Made by a program: the position numbers and the translations under genes | Part shown: one piece after another, positions 33,866 to 45,344 of the stretch | Layout: each line of letters opens with the position of its first letter | How positions within the stretch are numbered: the stretch's first letter is position 1 | The notes under the pieces: model-generated | The model's input: the letters and a program-made list of their open reading frames with translations, nothing else | Told to the model about the DNA's origin: nothing | Database searches by the model: none | NCBI GenBank assembly: GCA_917880885.1 | Contig: OU862928.1 | Location: 14,031,721 to 14,095,720, forward strand | Source: Limnephilus marmoratus | Taxonomy: Eukaryota; Arthropoda; Insecta; Trichoptera; Limnephilidae | Direction: 5' to 3' | Length of the DNA stretch: 64,000 bases

Positions 33866-34636
33866 ATGGCAACAAGATCAACCCAAGCCTGGGAAACAGT
33901 CAGCCAAGCTGTCAATAATGTAACTGATAAGGTGGAGTACCTAGCTGAAATTATTGTAAAACTGCAGAATACAATCGGTGAGCAAAACTCACTTATTTCT
34001 AAGCAAGACGGCACCATTGCCAAATTGTGCGCCAAAATCGTTCAACTTGAAGCTATTACGCTTAGGTACGAAGCGGATAGACGGACCGAACCTAGCCAGG
34101 GATCATCAACCAGTGAACCGGGCCCCGCAAACACCGGCAGCTCTGCAAAGGCAGGACCAAGTAAAGTGGCGGTGACCAAAGGCAAATCAAAGATATCCGA
34201 AAAAACCTTAGTCAACGAGGAGTCCCACCCGTCTCCTTCTACTTCTTCTCCTAAAAGTGAGGACAATCCTTCCAAAGTCATTGACAACACTGAGTGGCAG
34301 ACAGTAAAACGTAAGCCACGTAAACGTCTGCCTATCGTTACGGGAACAAAAACAGATTCAACTTTACGAGCAGTTGCACGAAAGTTTTACATTCACGCGT
34401 GGAGATTTACCTCAGGAACGGAGGTACCAGCTATCGAGGACTACCTCAAAACGATAATATCTACCGAATTTGATATAGTGAAATTAAACGCTCGAGGAAA
34501 TTACAGCTCGTTTAAAATAGGCGTCCCGGAAGAAAATCGAGAAACTTTTCTTAACCCATCAGTCTGGCCATCAGGTATTGCCGTAAGTAAATACAAATTT
34601 TTGCAAACGGCTAATAAGGAACATACGAGTATCTGA
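33866..34636 (+). CDS. LINE ORF1 protein
   Basis: 256 residues from the first ATG inside the element; the open frame extends upstream into the flank but cannot be native there. The N-terminal third looks coiled-coil (heptad-like VNNVTDKVEYLAEIIVKLQN, then a Q/K-rich stretch), followed by a Ser/Pro/Gly-rich linker. The C-terminal RNA-binding-type region has FYIHAWRFTSGTEVPAIEDY, then NYSSFKIGVPEENRE and PSVWPSGIAVSKY. This layout is known for ORF1 proteins of insect Jockey/CR1-group LINEs, which bind element RNA. No CCHC knuckle. The stop overlaps the ORF2 ATG (TGATG), suggesting coupled re-initiation. Confidence 0.8.
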   Translation: MATRSTQAWETVSQAVNNVTDKVEYLAEIIVKLQNTIGEQNSLISKQDGTIAKLCAKIVQLEAITLRYEADRRTEPSQGSSTSEPGPANTGSSAKAGPSKVAVTKGKSKISEKTLVNEESHPSPSTSSPKSEDNPSKVIDNTEWQTVKRKPRKRLPIVTGTKTDSTLRAVARKFYIHAWRFTSGTEVPAIEDYLKTIISTEFDIVKLNARGNYSSFKIGVPEENRETFLNPSVWPSGIAVSKYKFLQTANKEHTSI

Positions 34637-37494
34637 TGGCGAGCTTGGAAATAATTTACCAAAATGTCCGAGGTCTAAATACTAAGACAGAAGAATTTTC
34701 GAGAAATTTACTACTACAAAACTTCGAAATTATCTGCTTGACCGAAACATGGTTGAGCTCCAATGTCTTCGATTCGGAATTGTTCGACAGGCGCTATACT
34801 GTCTACAGGCGAGACAGAGATAATGATGCACGCGGTGGCGGTGTGTGCATTGCGGTTAAGAATACACTTACGTCCCAGAGAATGCAAATACTCGAAACGG
34901 AAGGCGAACACATATGGGTGAAGGTAACAAAAAATAAATTTACCGCCTATATTTGTGTTGTATACTTTTATTGCACCAATGACTCGGAGAATCGCACAAC
35001 TTTTTACGATTATATTGATCAGGAATGTCAATCAAGAATTTTAAAAGACCGGAACGTCCTTATAATTGGGGATTTCAATTTAAATAACAAACCCGAAGAG
35101 GTTATGTTAGAGCACTTATATTTCTTGAACTCCAATAACCTCAAACAAGAAAATGAAATTAAAAATCATTTTGACAATATACTTGATTTAGTACTAAGTA
35201 ACACGACTAGTTGCGACGTAAGTCGATGTGAGGAACCCTTGGTCAACGAAGATAAATTTCATCCGACCTTAGCTATTCTTACTAAATTAACCAGGACAAA
35301 ATGTAACCGGCGCCAGCTGCGGAACAGCGCTACTCGCCCGGCACGTCTACCTACCTCCAACCATCAGTTCCAGTTCAAGCGAGCAGATATGCAGTTAATA
35401 TGCGACATACTCTCAGAATTTGATTGGAACTACCTACATACTATATCGGAAGCAAATGACGCAGTTGCGTACTTAAACAATGTATTATTCAGTATTTTTG
35501 AAATATGTGTTCCCATTAGGAAAAAATTATGTAAAAATGTAGATTATCCGGCGTGGTTCTCTAAAAAAATTATAGATAAATTAAAAAGCAAAGAATCGCA
35601 TCGCAGAAGATATAAACTGCACAAGAATCAATCGGATTACTTGTTATTCTCTGCGATGCGATCCGAGCTTAAAAAAGATATAGCAATTGCGAAGCGCCAG
35701 TATTTAGAAAAAGTTCAGTATGGGATCAAAGATGATGTCAAATGTTTTTGGGATTTTATTAAATCCCAAAAAGCAAATCCATATACCCAAATTAACTTAA
35801 GTGATAGAACGGAAACTTTTTCCGATCCCGAAATAGTAAGCCAAAAATTTGGCGATTATTTCAAATCAGTGTACAGCCAGTTAGCTCCTCAACTAAATCT
35901 AGACTTTACTCGAACCGAGAGGCCCTGGAATATTGACAAAATCGGTCTTGAGCTAACCTGTCCAGAGGAAGTAGACTCCTGTACTCGAACTTTAAAGCTC
36001 GACAAGGCTGCAGGCCCAGACGGAATACCCCCTAATATAATTGCTCATTTGTCAAAAACCATTTGTAAACCGCTGAGCTATATATTTAATCTTAGCATAT
36101 CGACTGGTTGTTTCCCTCATTCTTGGAAACTCACGCGTGTAAGCCCAATTTTTAAAGCTGGAGACAAGTCTGATATAAGGAATTACAGACCAGTAGCTGT
36201 ACTGTCAACCATACCAAAAATATTTGAAATGATTATTTACAAGAAATTACATCACCAAATTATGCCATTTCTAGGAGAAAATCAACACGGTTTCATGCCA
36301 AGAAAATCCACGGTTTCAAATTTGTTAACATTTTCGCGATTGGTGGCCGTCGGACTGGACTCGAGACACCAAACAGATGTAGTGTATACGGATTTTGCCA
36401 AGGCTTTTGATCGAGTTGATCATGATATTTTACTACTTAAAATGTACAAACTTGGTTTCGATCAACAAACGCTTATATTCTTCGCGTCCTATTTAAAAGC
36501 CAGAAGTCAATATGTAATAATAAATGGACATGAATCTAAACAATTCCCGGCGTTATCAGGTATTCCCCAAGGTTCAAACCTTGGTCCCTTGCTGTTCCTT
36601 ATACTTATAGATGACATCCAGGTTTGTGTAAAATATTGCAAATGTCTTCTGTTTGCAGATGACCTCAAACTTTTGATGGAAATAATTTGTTACTATGACT
36701 GCTTAAAAATGCAATCTGACCTTGATGCTATTGCAGAATGGTCAGTAAAGAACAAATTAGAATTCAATATAAAAAAATGTGTAACTATGACATATACCCG
36801 CTCCGAGAAGCCCATAGTTTTTGAATACAACATTAAAGGGCAAACATTATGCCGAGTCAACAGCTTTAAAGATCTCGGTATCGTCTTTGATCCCAAACTG
36901 ACATTCTCGGATCATATATCACGGCTCACTCCAGCTTGCTACAAACTCCTGGGTTTCATCATCAGAATATGTAAGCAATTTGATGACCCAGATGCAATGA
37001 TAGCCATGTTTGATGGAGTCATAAGAAGTAAGCTGGAGTATGCCAGTGGTGTGTGGACTCCGCACCAAGCGAAATATATTAATATGCTAGAACAAATTCA
37101 AAAAAAATTCCTTAGGTATGTCTATATGCGGATGCATGGAACGTACCCGAGATTCATGCACCATATGGAATTACTTGAGGCAACAAATAGATTTAGCTTG
37201 GAAACTAGACGTCATGCAAATCTTGCAATTCTTAGTTTTAACATAATCCATAACCGTATTGACAGCCCATTCCTCTTGGAATGTTATGGCTTATACGTGC
37301 CTGAAAATTTCAGCCGTAGTCGTCGACACGACTTGTTCAAAATACCATACGGCAGAACAGATGTTCTAGCACAGCATAGCATGACAAGAGGAATGGTGCT
37401 GATGAACGAAATATCGGAAACACTAGATATATATAACTCTTCTTTAGATAGCCTTAAGATTTTTTTGTATAATAATCATCTTTCTAGGTGTTAA
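34636..37494 (+). CDS. LINE ORF2: endonuclease-reverse transcriptase
   Basis: 952 residues, uninterrupted. The APE-like endonuclease shows YQNVRGLNTKT near residue 10, TETWL, RRDRDNDARGGGV, IGDFNLNN and the late histidine in FHPTLAI. RT motifs in order: RPVAVLSTIPKIFE, QHGFMPRKSTVSNLL, YTDFAKAFDRVDH (about residue 585), SGIPQGSNLGPLLF and FADDLKL (about residue 673), then the C-terminal region with EYASGVWTPHQ. All catalytic residues expected of the family are present. The start ATG overlaps the ORF1 stop by one base. The most complete ORF2 in the window. Confidence 0.93.
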   Translation: MASLEIIYQNVRGLNTKTEEFSRNLLLQNFEIICLTETWLSSNVFDSELFDRRYTVYRRDRDNDARGGGVCIAVKNTLTSQRMQILETEGEHIWVKVTKNKFTAYICVVYFYCTNDSENRTTFYDYIDQECQSRILKDRNVLIIGDFNLNNKPEEVMLEHLYFLNSNNLKQENEIKNHFDNILDLVLSNTTSCDVSRCEEPLVNEDKFHPTLAILTKLTRTKCNRRQLRNSATRPARLPTSNHQFQFKRADMQLICDILSEFDWNYLHTISEANDAVAYLNNVLFSIFEICVPIRKKLCKNVDYPAWFSKKIIDKLKSKESHRRRYKLHKNQSDYLLFSAMRSELKKDIAIAKRQYLEKVQYGIKDDVKCFWDFIKSQKANPYTQINLSDRTETFSDPEIVSQKFGDYFKSVYSQLAPQLNLDFTRTERPWNIDKIGLELTCPEEVDSCTRTLKLDKAAGPDGIPPNIIAHLSKTICKPLSYIFNLSISTGCFPHSWKLTRVSPIFKAGDKSDIRNYRPVAVLSTIPKIFEMIIYKKLHHQIMPFLGENQHGFMPRKSTVSNLLTFSRLVAVGLDSRHQTDVVYTDFAKAFDRVDHDILLLKMYKLGFDQQTLIFFASYLKARSQYVIINGHESKQFPALSGIPQGSNLGPLLFLILIDDIQVCVKYCKCLLFADDLKLLMEIICYYDCLKMQSDLDAIAEWSVKNKLEFNIKKCVTMTYTRSEKPIVFEYNIKGQTLCRVNSFKDLGIVFDPKLTFSDHISRLTPACYKLLGFIIRICKQFDDPDAMIAMFDGVIRSKLEYASGVWTPHQAKYINMLEQIQKKFLRYVYMRMHGTYPRFMHHMELLEATNRFSLETRRHANLAILSFNIIHNRIDSPFLLECYGLYVPENFSRSRRHDLFKIPYGRTDVLAQHSMTRGMVLMNEISETLDIYNSSLDSLKIFLYNNHLSRC

Positions 37495-37545
37495 GACTGT
37501 CAAAATGAGAATATTGTACAGTAATTGGATAAAAATCTGTTGTAC

Positions 37546-37550
<5 letters not shown>

Positions 37551-37619
<69 letters not shown>
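37551..37619 (+). repeat. 69-nt poly(A) tail of the LINE
   Basis: Uninterrupted A-run immediately followed by the right TGTTCA target duplicate. Confidence 0.97.
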
Positions 37620-37621
<2 letters not shown>

Positions 37622-39350
37622 TTCACTCGCGTGAGAAAAATTCGGTTATAAAAATTCAAGAAAATTCAAAATCCAAATAGTTCATGAATATCATAAATCA
37701 ATCAGTCAAATTATGCATTTGTAAATTATGAAATTTGTATTAAAAAGTTGCAATAAGTTGCACGCGAGCTGTTTGAAAACTGACTATACCAGGACTGAAT
37801 ATATGGAAAGCGGGAGGTAGGAGAGGAATTCGGGAGGGAGGAATGGAATTCGGGATGGGGGAGGGGAACTCGGGAGGGGTATCGCGGGGTGGGGGAAGCG
37901 GGAGAGGGGAGTGGAGAAAGGGGAGGCTAGAGGGGAACGCGTGAGAGGAAGGTGATGTGGGAGAGGAAGGGGAAGCGGAAGGGGAATGGGAGGAATGGGA
38001 AAAGACAAGCAGGGAGAAACAATTTCTTTACCAAGTGGCATAGCAACATTTGGGATGGTCAGATGCTCTGTGGGGAACCCGCTTGCACAGCGCGGATGTA
38101 AACTGTGCACCCTAAAGTTATAGCTTAGACATACGAATTTTCAATACTTCATTTGTATGAAAACACTATGATATGAAGCCGGCAACTCTCTAGTAACCAG
38201 TAAACCATTCGTTTATTCAGAATGCAATTATTAATATTCTCAATATTTGTCTTGAAAGAAGTTCATTCCTGTGATCTCTTAAACGAAATCATTCCTGTGT
38301 TAAGAATATTATGAAGTAAATATGCAATTTGGCTTTCCTGAAATGGGAATCCTTCCCAATTGGACAGACAAAGCTTAGTTTTGTAATGTATTGCAACATA
38401 TAATATACGTAAATAAATAAACAGATAAAATAAAAAAATACAATTATGTAAATTAAAATGTGTTTGGAGATAAGTGCTGAAATTTTCAAAATACCCTCTG
38501 TAAAACCCCTCAAAGGTTTCTGGATTATTCCAACCACATGACAATTGCGTCGACATTTCTTTTTTCTTATTTATTATCAAGAATATCGCGTTTATCCATA
38601 CATATAAAATAAAATAAAATACAAACTATCGCATTAATAATATTACTAGCTTTTCCCCGCGGCTTCGCTCGCATGGTATTAGGGAGGTCAATATTGGTGC
38701 AGCTCTTTCGAAAGATTAGAATACGTTCCATACATAATGTATGAGGTAAAGATTTTTCTTCATAATTATTTGTTTCGTGAATATTTCCGATGTTTTCATA
38801 GCAATTCTGCTATTTGGGGCGGAGACAAATCCAACAAATCAAAGATCATAAAAATCGGTCCAACCGTTCTCGAGGTGTAACTGTCCGACTTTGTTTTATG
38901 TATTTCAAAATAAGATAATGAGGTAACCTGTATTAGGTTTCTCAGATAGTTAAATTATATATGCATGAATTAATCAAATTGTAAACTGATGATTTACTTG
39001 TATAAACTAAATAAAATCACCTACAAGTTAAAATTACCTATCTCACTCTTCAAAACTCACATATGCTACACCGTAGAATAAACAATACAAAAAGTGGCTT
39101 GTGGGCGTGTTTCTTGATTAGAATTACAGGCCAAATTTGTGCGTACATTTTCAAACAAATCTGTTTTTCAACTTAACTTTAAAATTCAATTGGAATAGCG
39201 AAATACAATTTCAGGCATGTTTTTGAGATACAGAGCGCGTGTTAAATTGTCTGGAACAGAGTTATATTATGTTGAAAAGAAAAAAAATAAGAATATGTTG
39301 TAAACGAAGAGAAACCACGGGAAAACTTATGATGCATTATTTATTTCCAG
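37620..39350. repeat. Unit C intron, then shortened unit D upstream
   Basis: 37620-38600 matches 24080-25015, including a G/A-rich tract at 37800-37990. Near 38600-38700 the sequence jumps to the block equivalent to 32460-32560, so most of the repeat unit is missing before exon D. 38880-39350 is the immediate upstream intron shared with B and C. No gene. Confidence 0.8.
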
Positions 39351-39557
39351 ACACCTGTGAACTGGAGACATCATATACTGTGGACATCATGTGCTACAAT
39401 TCTTACTATTCACCCATAAGTTGCTCAAATAAGATAGCCAATGAGGAATACATTCACTTTACTTGTAAGCAAGGATACAGCCGGGTTGGAGGAATGTACG
39501 AGAAGATGTACTGCAGAGGTGGCCAGTGGTACGGAGACAAACCCTGGTGCTCTCCAA
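39351..39557 (+). CDS. CCP-like (sushi/Wonton) exon D
   Basis: 207-bp exon, acceptor TTATTTCCAG|AC, donor CCAA|GTAAGT, phase 1 both sides (69 codons). Cysteines: TCELETS, IMCYNS, ISCSNK, FTCKQGYSRVGG, MYCRGG and PWCSPS. It is the most divergent of the complete copies in the last third (MYEKMYCRGGQWYGDKPW), so it probably separated first from the B/C pair. It is the copy nearest to the protease exons at 45891 and 49526, and so the best candidate for the original module. Confidence 0.75.
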
Positions 39558-40330
39558 GTAAGTTAAATCCTCAGTTCAATATTTTTTTAAAGTTGATAAA
39601 ATACACTTTCAAATTTGATTATCAGAAATACACACATAAGCTTTGAAATGTAAAATAATTGAATGCAAACTGATCATGTACTCGTAAACAACATAATCCA
39701 ATTTCTACCCTAATTAACTTTTCTTCCGAAATTAAATATCTCGGTGTGATCATTGATCAAAACCTGAAGTGGAATAGTCTCATTTCAGAGCTAGAGAAGA
39801 AAAAAAGTAAACGTTCATTTATATATTTGTTAGGTAAATAAATATTTTAAATGTAAAAATAATCAAAAATGTGTACTGTGCCCTTGTTCATTTTTTACTT
39901 ATCTACGGAATTATAGGTCGGGGAGCGTCTTACAAAACAATCTAAACTAAGTCAAAGTTTCGCAAAGAATCATCATTAAAGTAATATTTAAAAAAAAAAA
40001 TCTGTCTTGCCAATAGAAAAGATACTTGAAAAATACATATCCATAAAATTGAATAAATACCTTGAGTCTTTCTCATAATATATTCACAAAAATAAGGCTT
40101 TTAAAAAAAGAAGAGCTCCGAACTGTTATTTCAAGATTTTTCAAATTACATATATAAATAACGAACTAAACTATAAAAAAAAACAAATATTTATTTTGTT
40201 TAAAGTCAAGTCGAAAGCATTTGATACTCTAGATCCAACAAAATTACTTAAAGTTTTAGAGGTGATAGAGGTGCAAGGATGTTTTCTAAAACTGTTGAAG
40301 AACTACTGTCACGAATAATATCGTAACACG
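39558..40330 (+). pseudogene. Decayed LINE RT fragments
   Basis: From about 39700 the plus strand shows IKYLGVIIDQNLKWNS-like sequence (the block after the RT catalytic domain in CR1-group LINEs), then many frame breaks. Near 40200 a KSKAFDTLDPTKLLK-like stretch appears, so at least two fragments or a rearranged copy are present. Not functional. Confidence 0.6.
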
Positions 40331-40901
40331 AGAGAGATGGTGGACTGTAAATCTAATGTTTGTGAAACAAGATATTTAACTGTGCTTTTTAACCTCAATG
40401 AAAGGATTTGGCGAAAGTCCCAACCTTTTGATGAGTTTATCCGCTATTCCTGGCCTATCTTGATTCTGGCTGCACTCCACGATAATGGCACAACTATATG
40501 TATTTTCTATATTATCGTTTCTCATTATATGTGTGCTTAGTGGTATAATTAATATTGTGAAATTGACCTGCTGACAAACAACTTTGGCAGTTTAGCGCGT
40601 GCTTATAATAAAAAATAAAAATAAATAAAAGTGCACTGATAGTTTGGTCAGCATACTGGAAGTTCTCAGTTTTCTTAATGATGAATGCATTCATAACAAC
40701 CTAATGTTTTTTATGCTTACTATTTATTGAGGGGAATGAAAATTCAATAAGTTTGCCTTTTCCTTGGATAGATAACATTCATTAAAATAACATTTATTTG
40801 TAAGTGTAGCAAACCCCGAATTTTCTATGTAAACGAACAAGATATTCTGGATATATTACTGGACCACCTTTCTCTATGCCACGTACAACCAACATTTAAT
40901 T
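40331..40901. other. No gene seen
   Basis: AT-rich sequence leading into the next LINE. The small open frames here show no recognisable domain. Confidence 0.5.
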
Positions 40902-43868
40902 ATGTTTGATTTACCTTGTGATATTGTTAACCATCCAGGTATATACTGTAATTTGAATATAATTGATGATCTGAATAATATAAAAAACTATAATTGGGGC
41001 TCTTACAGTCTAAAAATTATACACCAGAACATTAGAAGCATTTCAAAACTTGACGATTTCCTCATTTTTCTAGACCAATTTAATTGCGCATTCGATGTCA
41101 TAATTTTAACGGAATGCTGGATAAATAAAGAGTACACCTCTAAAATGATTCACAATTACTCGGAACATCACACAAATATAAATTTAAATAAATCCAGTGG
41201 AATTGTAATTTACATCAGAAACGGTCTACAAGCACAAGTCGACGAAATTTTACTACCACAAGCAAACTGTATGAAAATCGTATTGAACAATAACTTATGT
41301 ATTTTTGCAATCTATAGATCACCCTCATTCCAAAATATTGACACTTTTTTGAATTCTTTACAATCAATCATCAACAGTTCAAAACAATTAGAACGGCAAA
41401 TCATTTTAGGCGATTTAAATATTAATACGATTCCTGAGTACCACCGTCAATCCGAAGATTATCTATGTCTGCTTACGGAAAATGGGTTCATACAGACAAT
41501 AAACAGCCCTACCCGAGAACAGGGTACAAGTAAATCTTGTCTAGACCACATTAACATAAAAAAAAATTAAACATATCGAATCATTTGTTATCCACACCAC
41601 AATTTCTGACCACTACACTACAGCTCTCTGCCTTAAAAATAAACCTCCCACTACTGCTAAAATTAAATACATACCTAGAATAAACTACTTCAACCTACTT
41701 GAGGACTTAAATTCAAAAAATGGGAAAACGTTCTAGGCCAAAGGGATACTGATTTAGCAATGACGAAATTCATCACCAAGTTACACGATTACATATCTAC
41801 ACACACTAGTAACAAACTTATATCTAACAAACAATTAAAACTCACGCCATGGATCACCCCTGGTCTTGTCAAATCAATACACAGGAGGAATCAACTACAC
41901 AAAAAGGCAAATAGGAACCCAGAGAATATCATACTACAAACTCGATATAAAAAATATAGGAACTTGTGTAAAAATTTAATTACGTCAACTAAAGAAAACT
42001 ACTTTAAAAAAATTATTTACGAAACCACCTATACGTCAAAAACGCTATAGTAAGCATTTCGTAATATAACTAAAACTAAAATCAATAAATCATCTGAAAT
42101 TAAATCATTGAACATTGATCACACTATCACGTCAGATCCAAAAAAGATGGTAAATTTTGCAAATAACTACTTCGCGTCAGTGGGAACCACACTGTCAAAA
42201 AAAATTCTTGATAAATATAACACAACTGAAACTGATCTTGCTAAGATAACTGGCTGTAATCTCAGTCATAAAATAGATAACATTCGAACTACATCACAAG
42301 AAGTGATGAAAATAATTGACGAGCTTAAGTCATCCAATGCGTGTGGCCCAGATAAGATCTCTTCAAATCTGTTAAAAAATATAAAATCCGCCATAGCATC
42401 ACCGATATCGTTCATTTGTAATCTAAGCTTTAACTCTGGAAAATTCCCCAATCATTTAAAACAATCAATTGTTATTCTACTTCACAAAAATGGGGATAAA
42501 TCACAGATTAACAACTACCGACCAGTTTCTTTGATCAACTCTGTGTCTAAAATTATTGAGAAGATTGTTAAGAATCGGCTCAGCCTGTACCTAGAAAACA
42601 ACAACATCCTTTCCAATAGCCAATACGGTTTCCGACCAGGTTTAGGCACTGAAAATGCCATTGCTAATTTGACAAAAATTCTCTCTAATAACATAGATAG
42701 AGGTACAAAATGCATTGCGCTCTTCCTGGATCTAGCAAAAGCATTCGACACTATCTCTCACAAAATTCTGAAGAATAAACTACAGCGCATCGGTATACAA
42801 GGTCAGCTCTTCAATTGGTTGTGTAGCTATTTAGATAACATGAGCCAAAGAGTGCTCATCAACGACACTATAAGCGATTCAGCTAATATTAAATTCGGTG
42901 TACCCCTAGGAAGTACTTTAGGACCACTTCTATTCAATATATATATAAATGATCTATGTAACAGTTCCTTTGCCGACCACATTATCACCTTTACTGATGA
43001 TACAGTCTTACTATTTGAAGACAAAAGCTGGAATGTTGTTCACAGTAAAGCAGAAGTAGGGTTAAACAAGGTCAAACAATGGTTAGACAATAATCTCCTA
43101 ACACTTAACCTAGATAAAACCAAATATATCCGTTTCAGAGCAACACAAGCAGGAGAACCAAAAGAAATACACAACATCATTATTCACCATTGTATTAACC
43201 GGACAACATGTAAATGCTTAAACTTAGGATGTGTCGATAGTATAAAATATCTAGGAATTATCATAGATAAGTCTCTGAGATGGGACGAACATATTATCTC
43301 GACTTCCACAAAGATTAGAAAACTTACTCATCTATTCATGTCTGTTAGAAATATTCTTTGCGTAAAAGATCTGAAACAAATGTACCATGCCTTGTGTAAC
43401 TCACTGCTAGAATATGCATCCTTGGGATGGGGCGGCTGTTCCAAAACAATAATTGATCCCCTAGCAAAAGCACAAAAATCACTTTTAAGGGTCATCCTTA
43501 AGAAACCATTTAGGTATCCCAGTGAACTATTATGTAAAGAGATACGAGTTCTTGATGTACGGCAACTATACATAAGAAAAATTATTTTACATACACAAAA
43601 ACACCGACACCACTATCCATCCATCGATCATCTCCACAACACCCGTCATGCAGGGAGGAATCCAGTAATTCCGCCTACTACAAACACATCACTTGCCCAA
43701 AGACAATACTCCTACTTAGGGCCTAAATTGTTCAACTTCATACCCGATACTTGGAAACTGAAAAGTACAAGCATGTTACGGAAATTGGTTAGCAATTGGC
43801 TTCTGGATATGGGGAGAGTCGAGAGCGAACATATGCTAACACAATCTCACATACCTAATATGTACTAA
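40902..43868 (+). pseudogene. CR1/Jockey-like LINE ORF2, lightly disabled
   Basis: Endonuclease from 40902 (IIHQNIRSISK, ILTECW, ILGDLNIN); RT from about 42108 (YRPVSLINSVSKIIEK, NSQYGFRPGLGTENAI, LDLAKAFDTISHK, GVPLGSTLGPLLF, then TFTDDTVLLF at the catalytic site, where an alanine is usual before DD). The C-terminus has KYLGIIIDKSLRWDEH and EYASLGWGG. Lesions: a frameshift at the A-run 41558-41566, a compensating shift at 41715-41720, and a TAG stop at 42048-42050; otherwise all in one frame. Differs clearly from the 34636 family, so it is a separate lineage. Confidence 0.88.
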
Positions 43869-45344
43869 AAAGTTTATATTAATGCATAAAAATAAAACTT
43901 TTACTCTGTTTTTTGATCCGTGTAAAATAAGGACTGGTCTTTGATTCTTGTAAAATAACGACTAGAAATTTCAAAAATAAGTTTTGAAAATTTCTATATA
44001 TATACATTGGAAATTCATATTCATATAGTCGGGTCTATAAATGGGTAATTTCTTTTACTTAGGAAAATCTAAAAATAATAGTACATTTACTAAAATTAAA
44101 TGGTCATAAATGCATTGGTGATTCATATGTCAAATATTGATGTATAAATGTGTAAATTCTAATTGTGCAACTGCAAATGTTCTCCAAATTAACCCAGAAA
44201 AAATATCATAATTGTGATCTCCCGAAAGAAACCATTCACTTATTCGGAATGCAATTATTAATGGAATTAAATGTAATGCCTTTGTAATTTCATTGAAAAA
44301 AAAAGTTGGTTAACTTTTTACCTAAAATATTGAATTCGAAATTGGATAAGTCCGATGGTTTCGAACTCCTGCAACTCCATAGAGAGGTACAGGAGGTCGG
44401 TACCATCGATACATCGCATCGGCTTGACACAGCAAAACATATTTATAGGTGTAAAAGACACAGTTAATGTTGCAATTTTGCAAACCGTGGATCACTTTTA
44501 AATTTGTTGGTTGGATTTTTATATTATGTACCTATTTTTTTAATCGTAACATATTGATATTATATATCTCACTGTACAAAATTTTCGTTGCCTATTTTTT
44601 TTATTTAATTTATATACTTTTTATTCACATCGTAACTTTATCTAATCTATTTGTTTTTTCATGTTAAAGATGGAGGTACTGCCTTTATTATTGATTATTT
44701 ACAACTAAATAAATTAACGTTCTCCAAAACGAGCTTGAAAAATCATTTGTCATAGATTTGGATTATAATTGTGTAAATTCTAAAAATTATAGTACTTTGT
44801 TAAAATTAAATAGTTATAAATACATTGTGAATTCATATGTCAAATATTGGTTTATAAATGTGTAAATTCCGATTATGCAATTGTAAATGTTCTCTAAAAT
44901 GACCTGGAAAGAATCTCCTACTTGTGATCTCACTAAAGAAAACACTCATAGAACACTAATAAATGCATTCACTCTGAATGCATTTATTTACGTTCTCCAA
45001 ATTGACCTTGAAAAAAACCACATCTTTGCGATTCTTTTAAAGACATAAAGAAACCATCCCTTAATTATATACAATTATTAGTGTTCTTAAAAATTGTCTT
45101 GACAGAAGCAAATTCCCGTGATATCTTGAACGAAACTATTCCTTTGTTAAGAATATTATGAACTAAATATACAATTTGGCTGTCCTGAAACGGGTATTCT
45201 GCCCAGTTGGACAGACAAATGATCACATTGTAATGTATTGTAATATATATGCATATGTAAATAAAATAAATAAATAAAATAAATAAATAAATTCAGAATT
45301 CAAAAATTAATTTAATGATTGATTAATTCCAAGTTTTTCATTTA
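43869..45344. repeat. AT-rich repeat block, no gene
   Basis: Contains a repeat shared with 48360-48960 (TGGTGTATAAAAGTG-like and ACAGGAGGTCGGTACCATCGATACATCG-type blocks), part of which is also in the 3' UTR of the 6238-9755 LINE. No coding signal, and no protease His or Asp exon. Confidence 0.65.

Larger units (their letters stand above)
33817..37619 (+). mobile_element. Apparently intact Jockey/CR1-like LINE
   Basis: 3.8-kb non-LTR retrotransposon with both ORFs open, a 69-nt uninterrupted poly(A) and a target duplication TGTTCA (33811-33816, 37620-37625). The empty paralogous site is visible near 24075 (GTGTTCACTCGCGTCAG). The 5' UTR is short, about 49 nt before the ORF1 ATG, so the element may be nearly or fully complete. 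The long poly(A), intact frames and clean target duplication point to very recent insertion. Confidence 0.93.

Noticed and set aside
34714..35031. Antisense ORFs inside LINE ORF2 (also 36693-36896, 42266-42751)
   Set aside because: Shadows of the strongly coding plus-strand RT frame.
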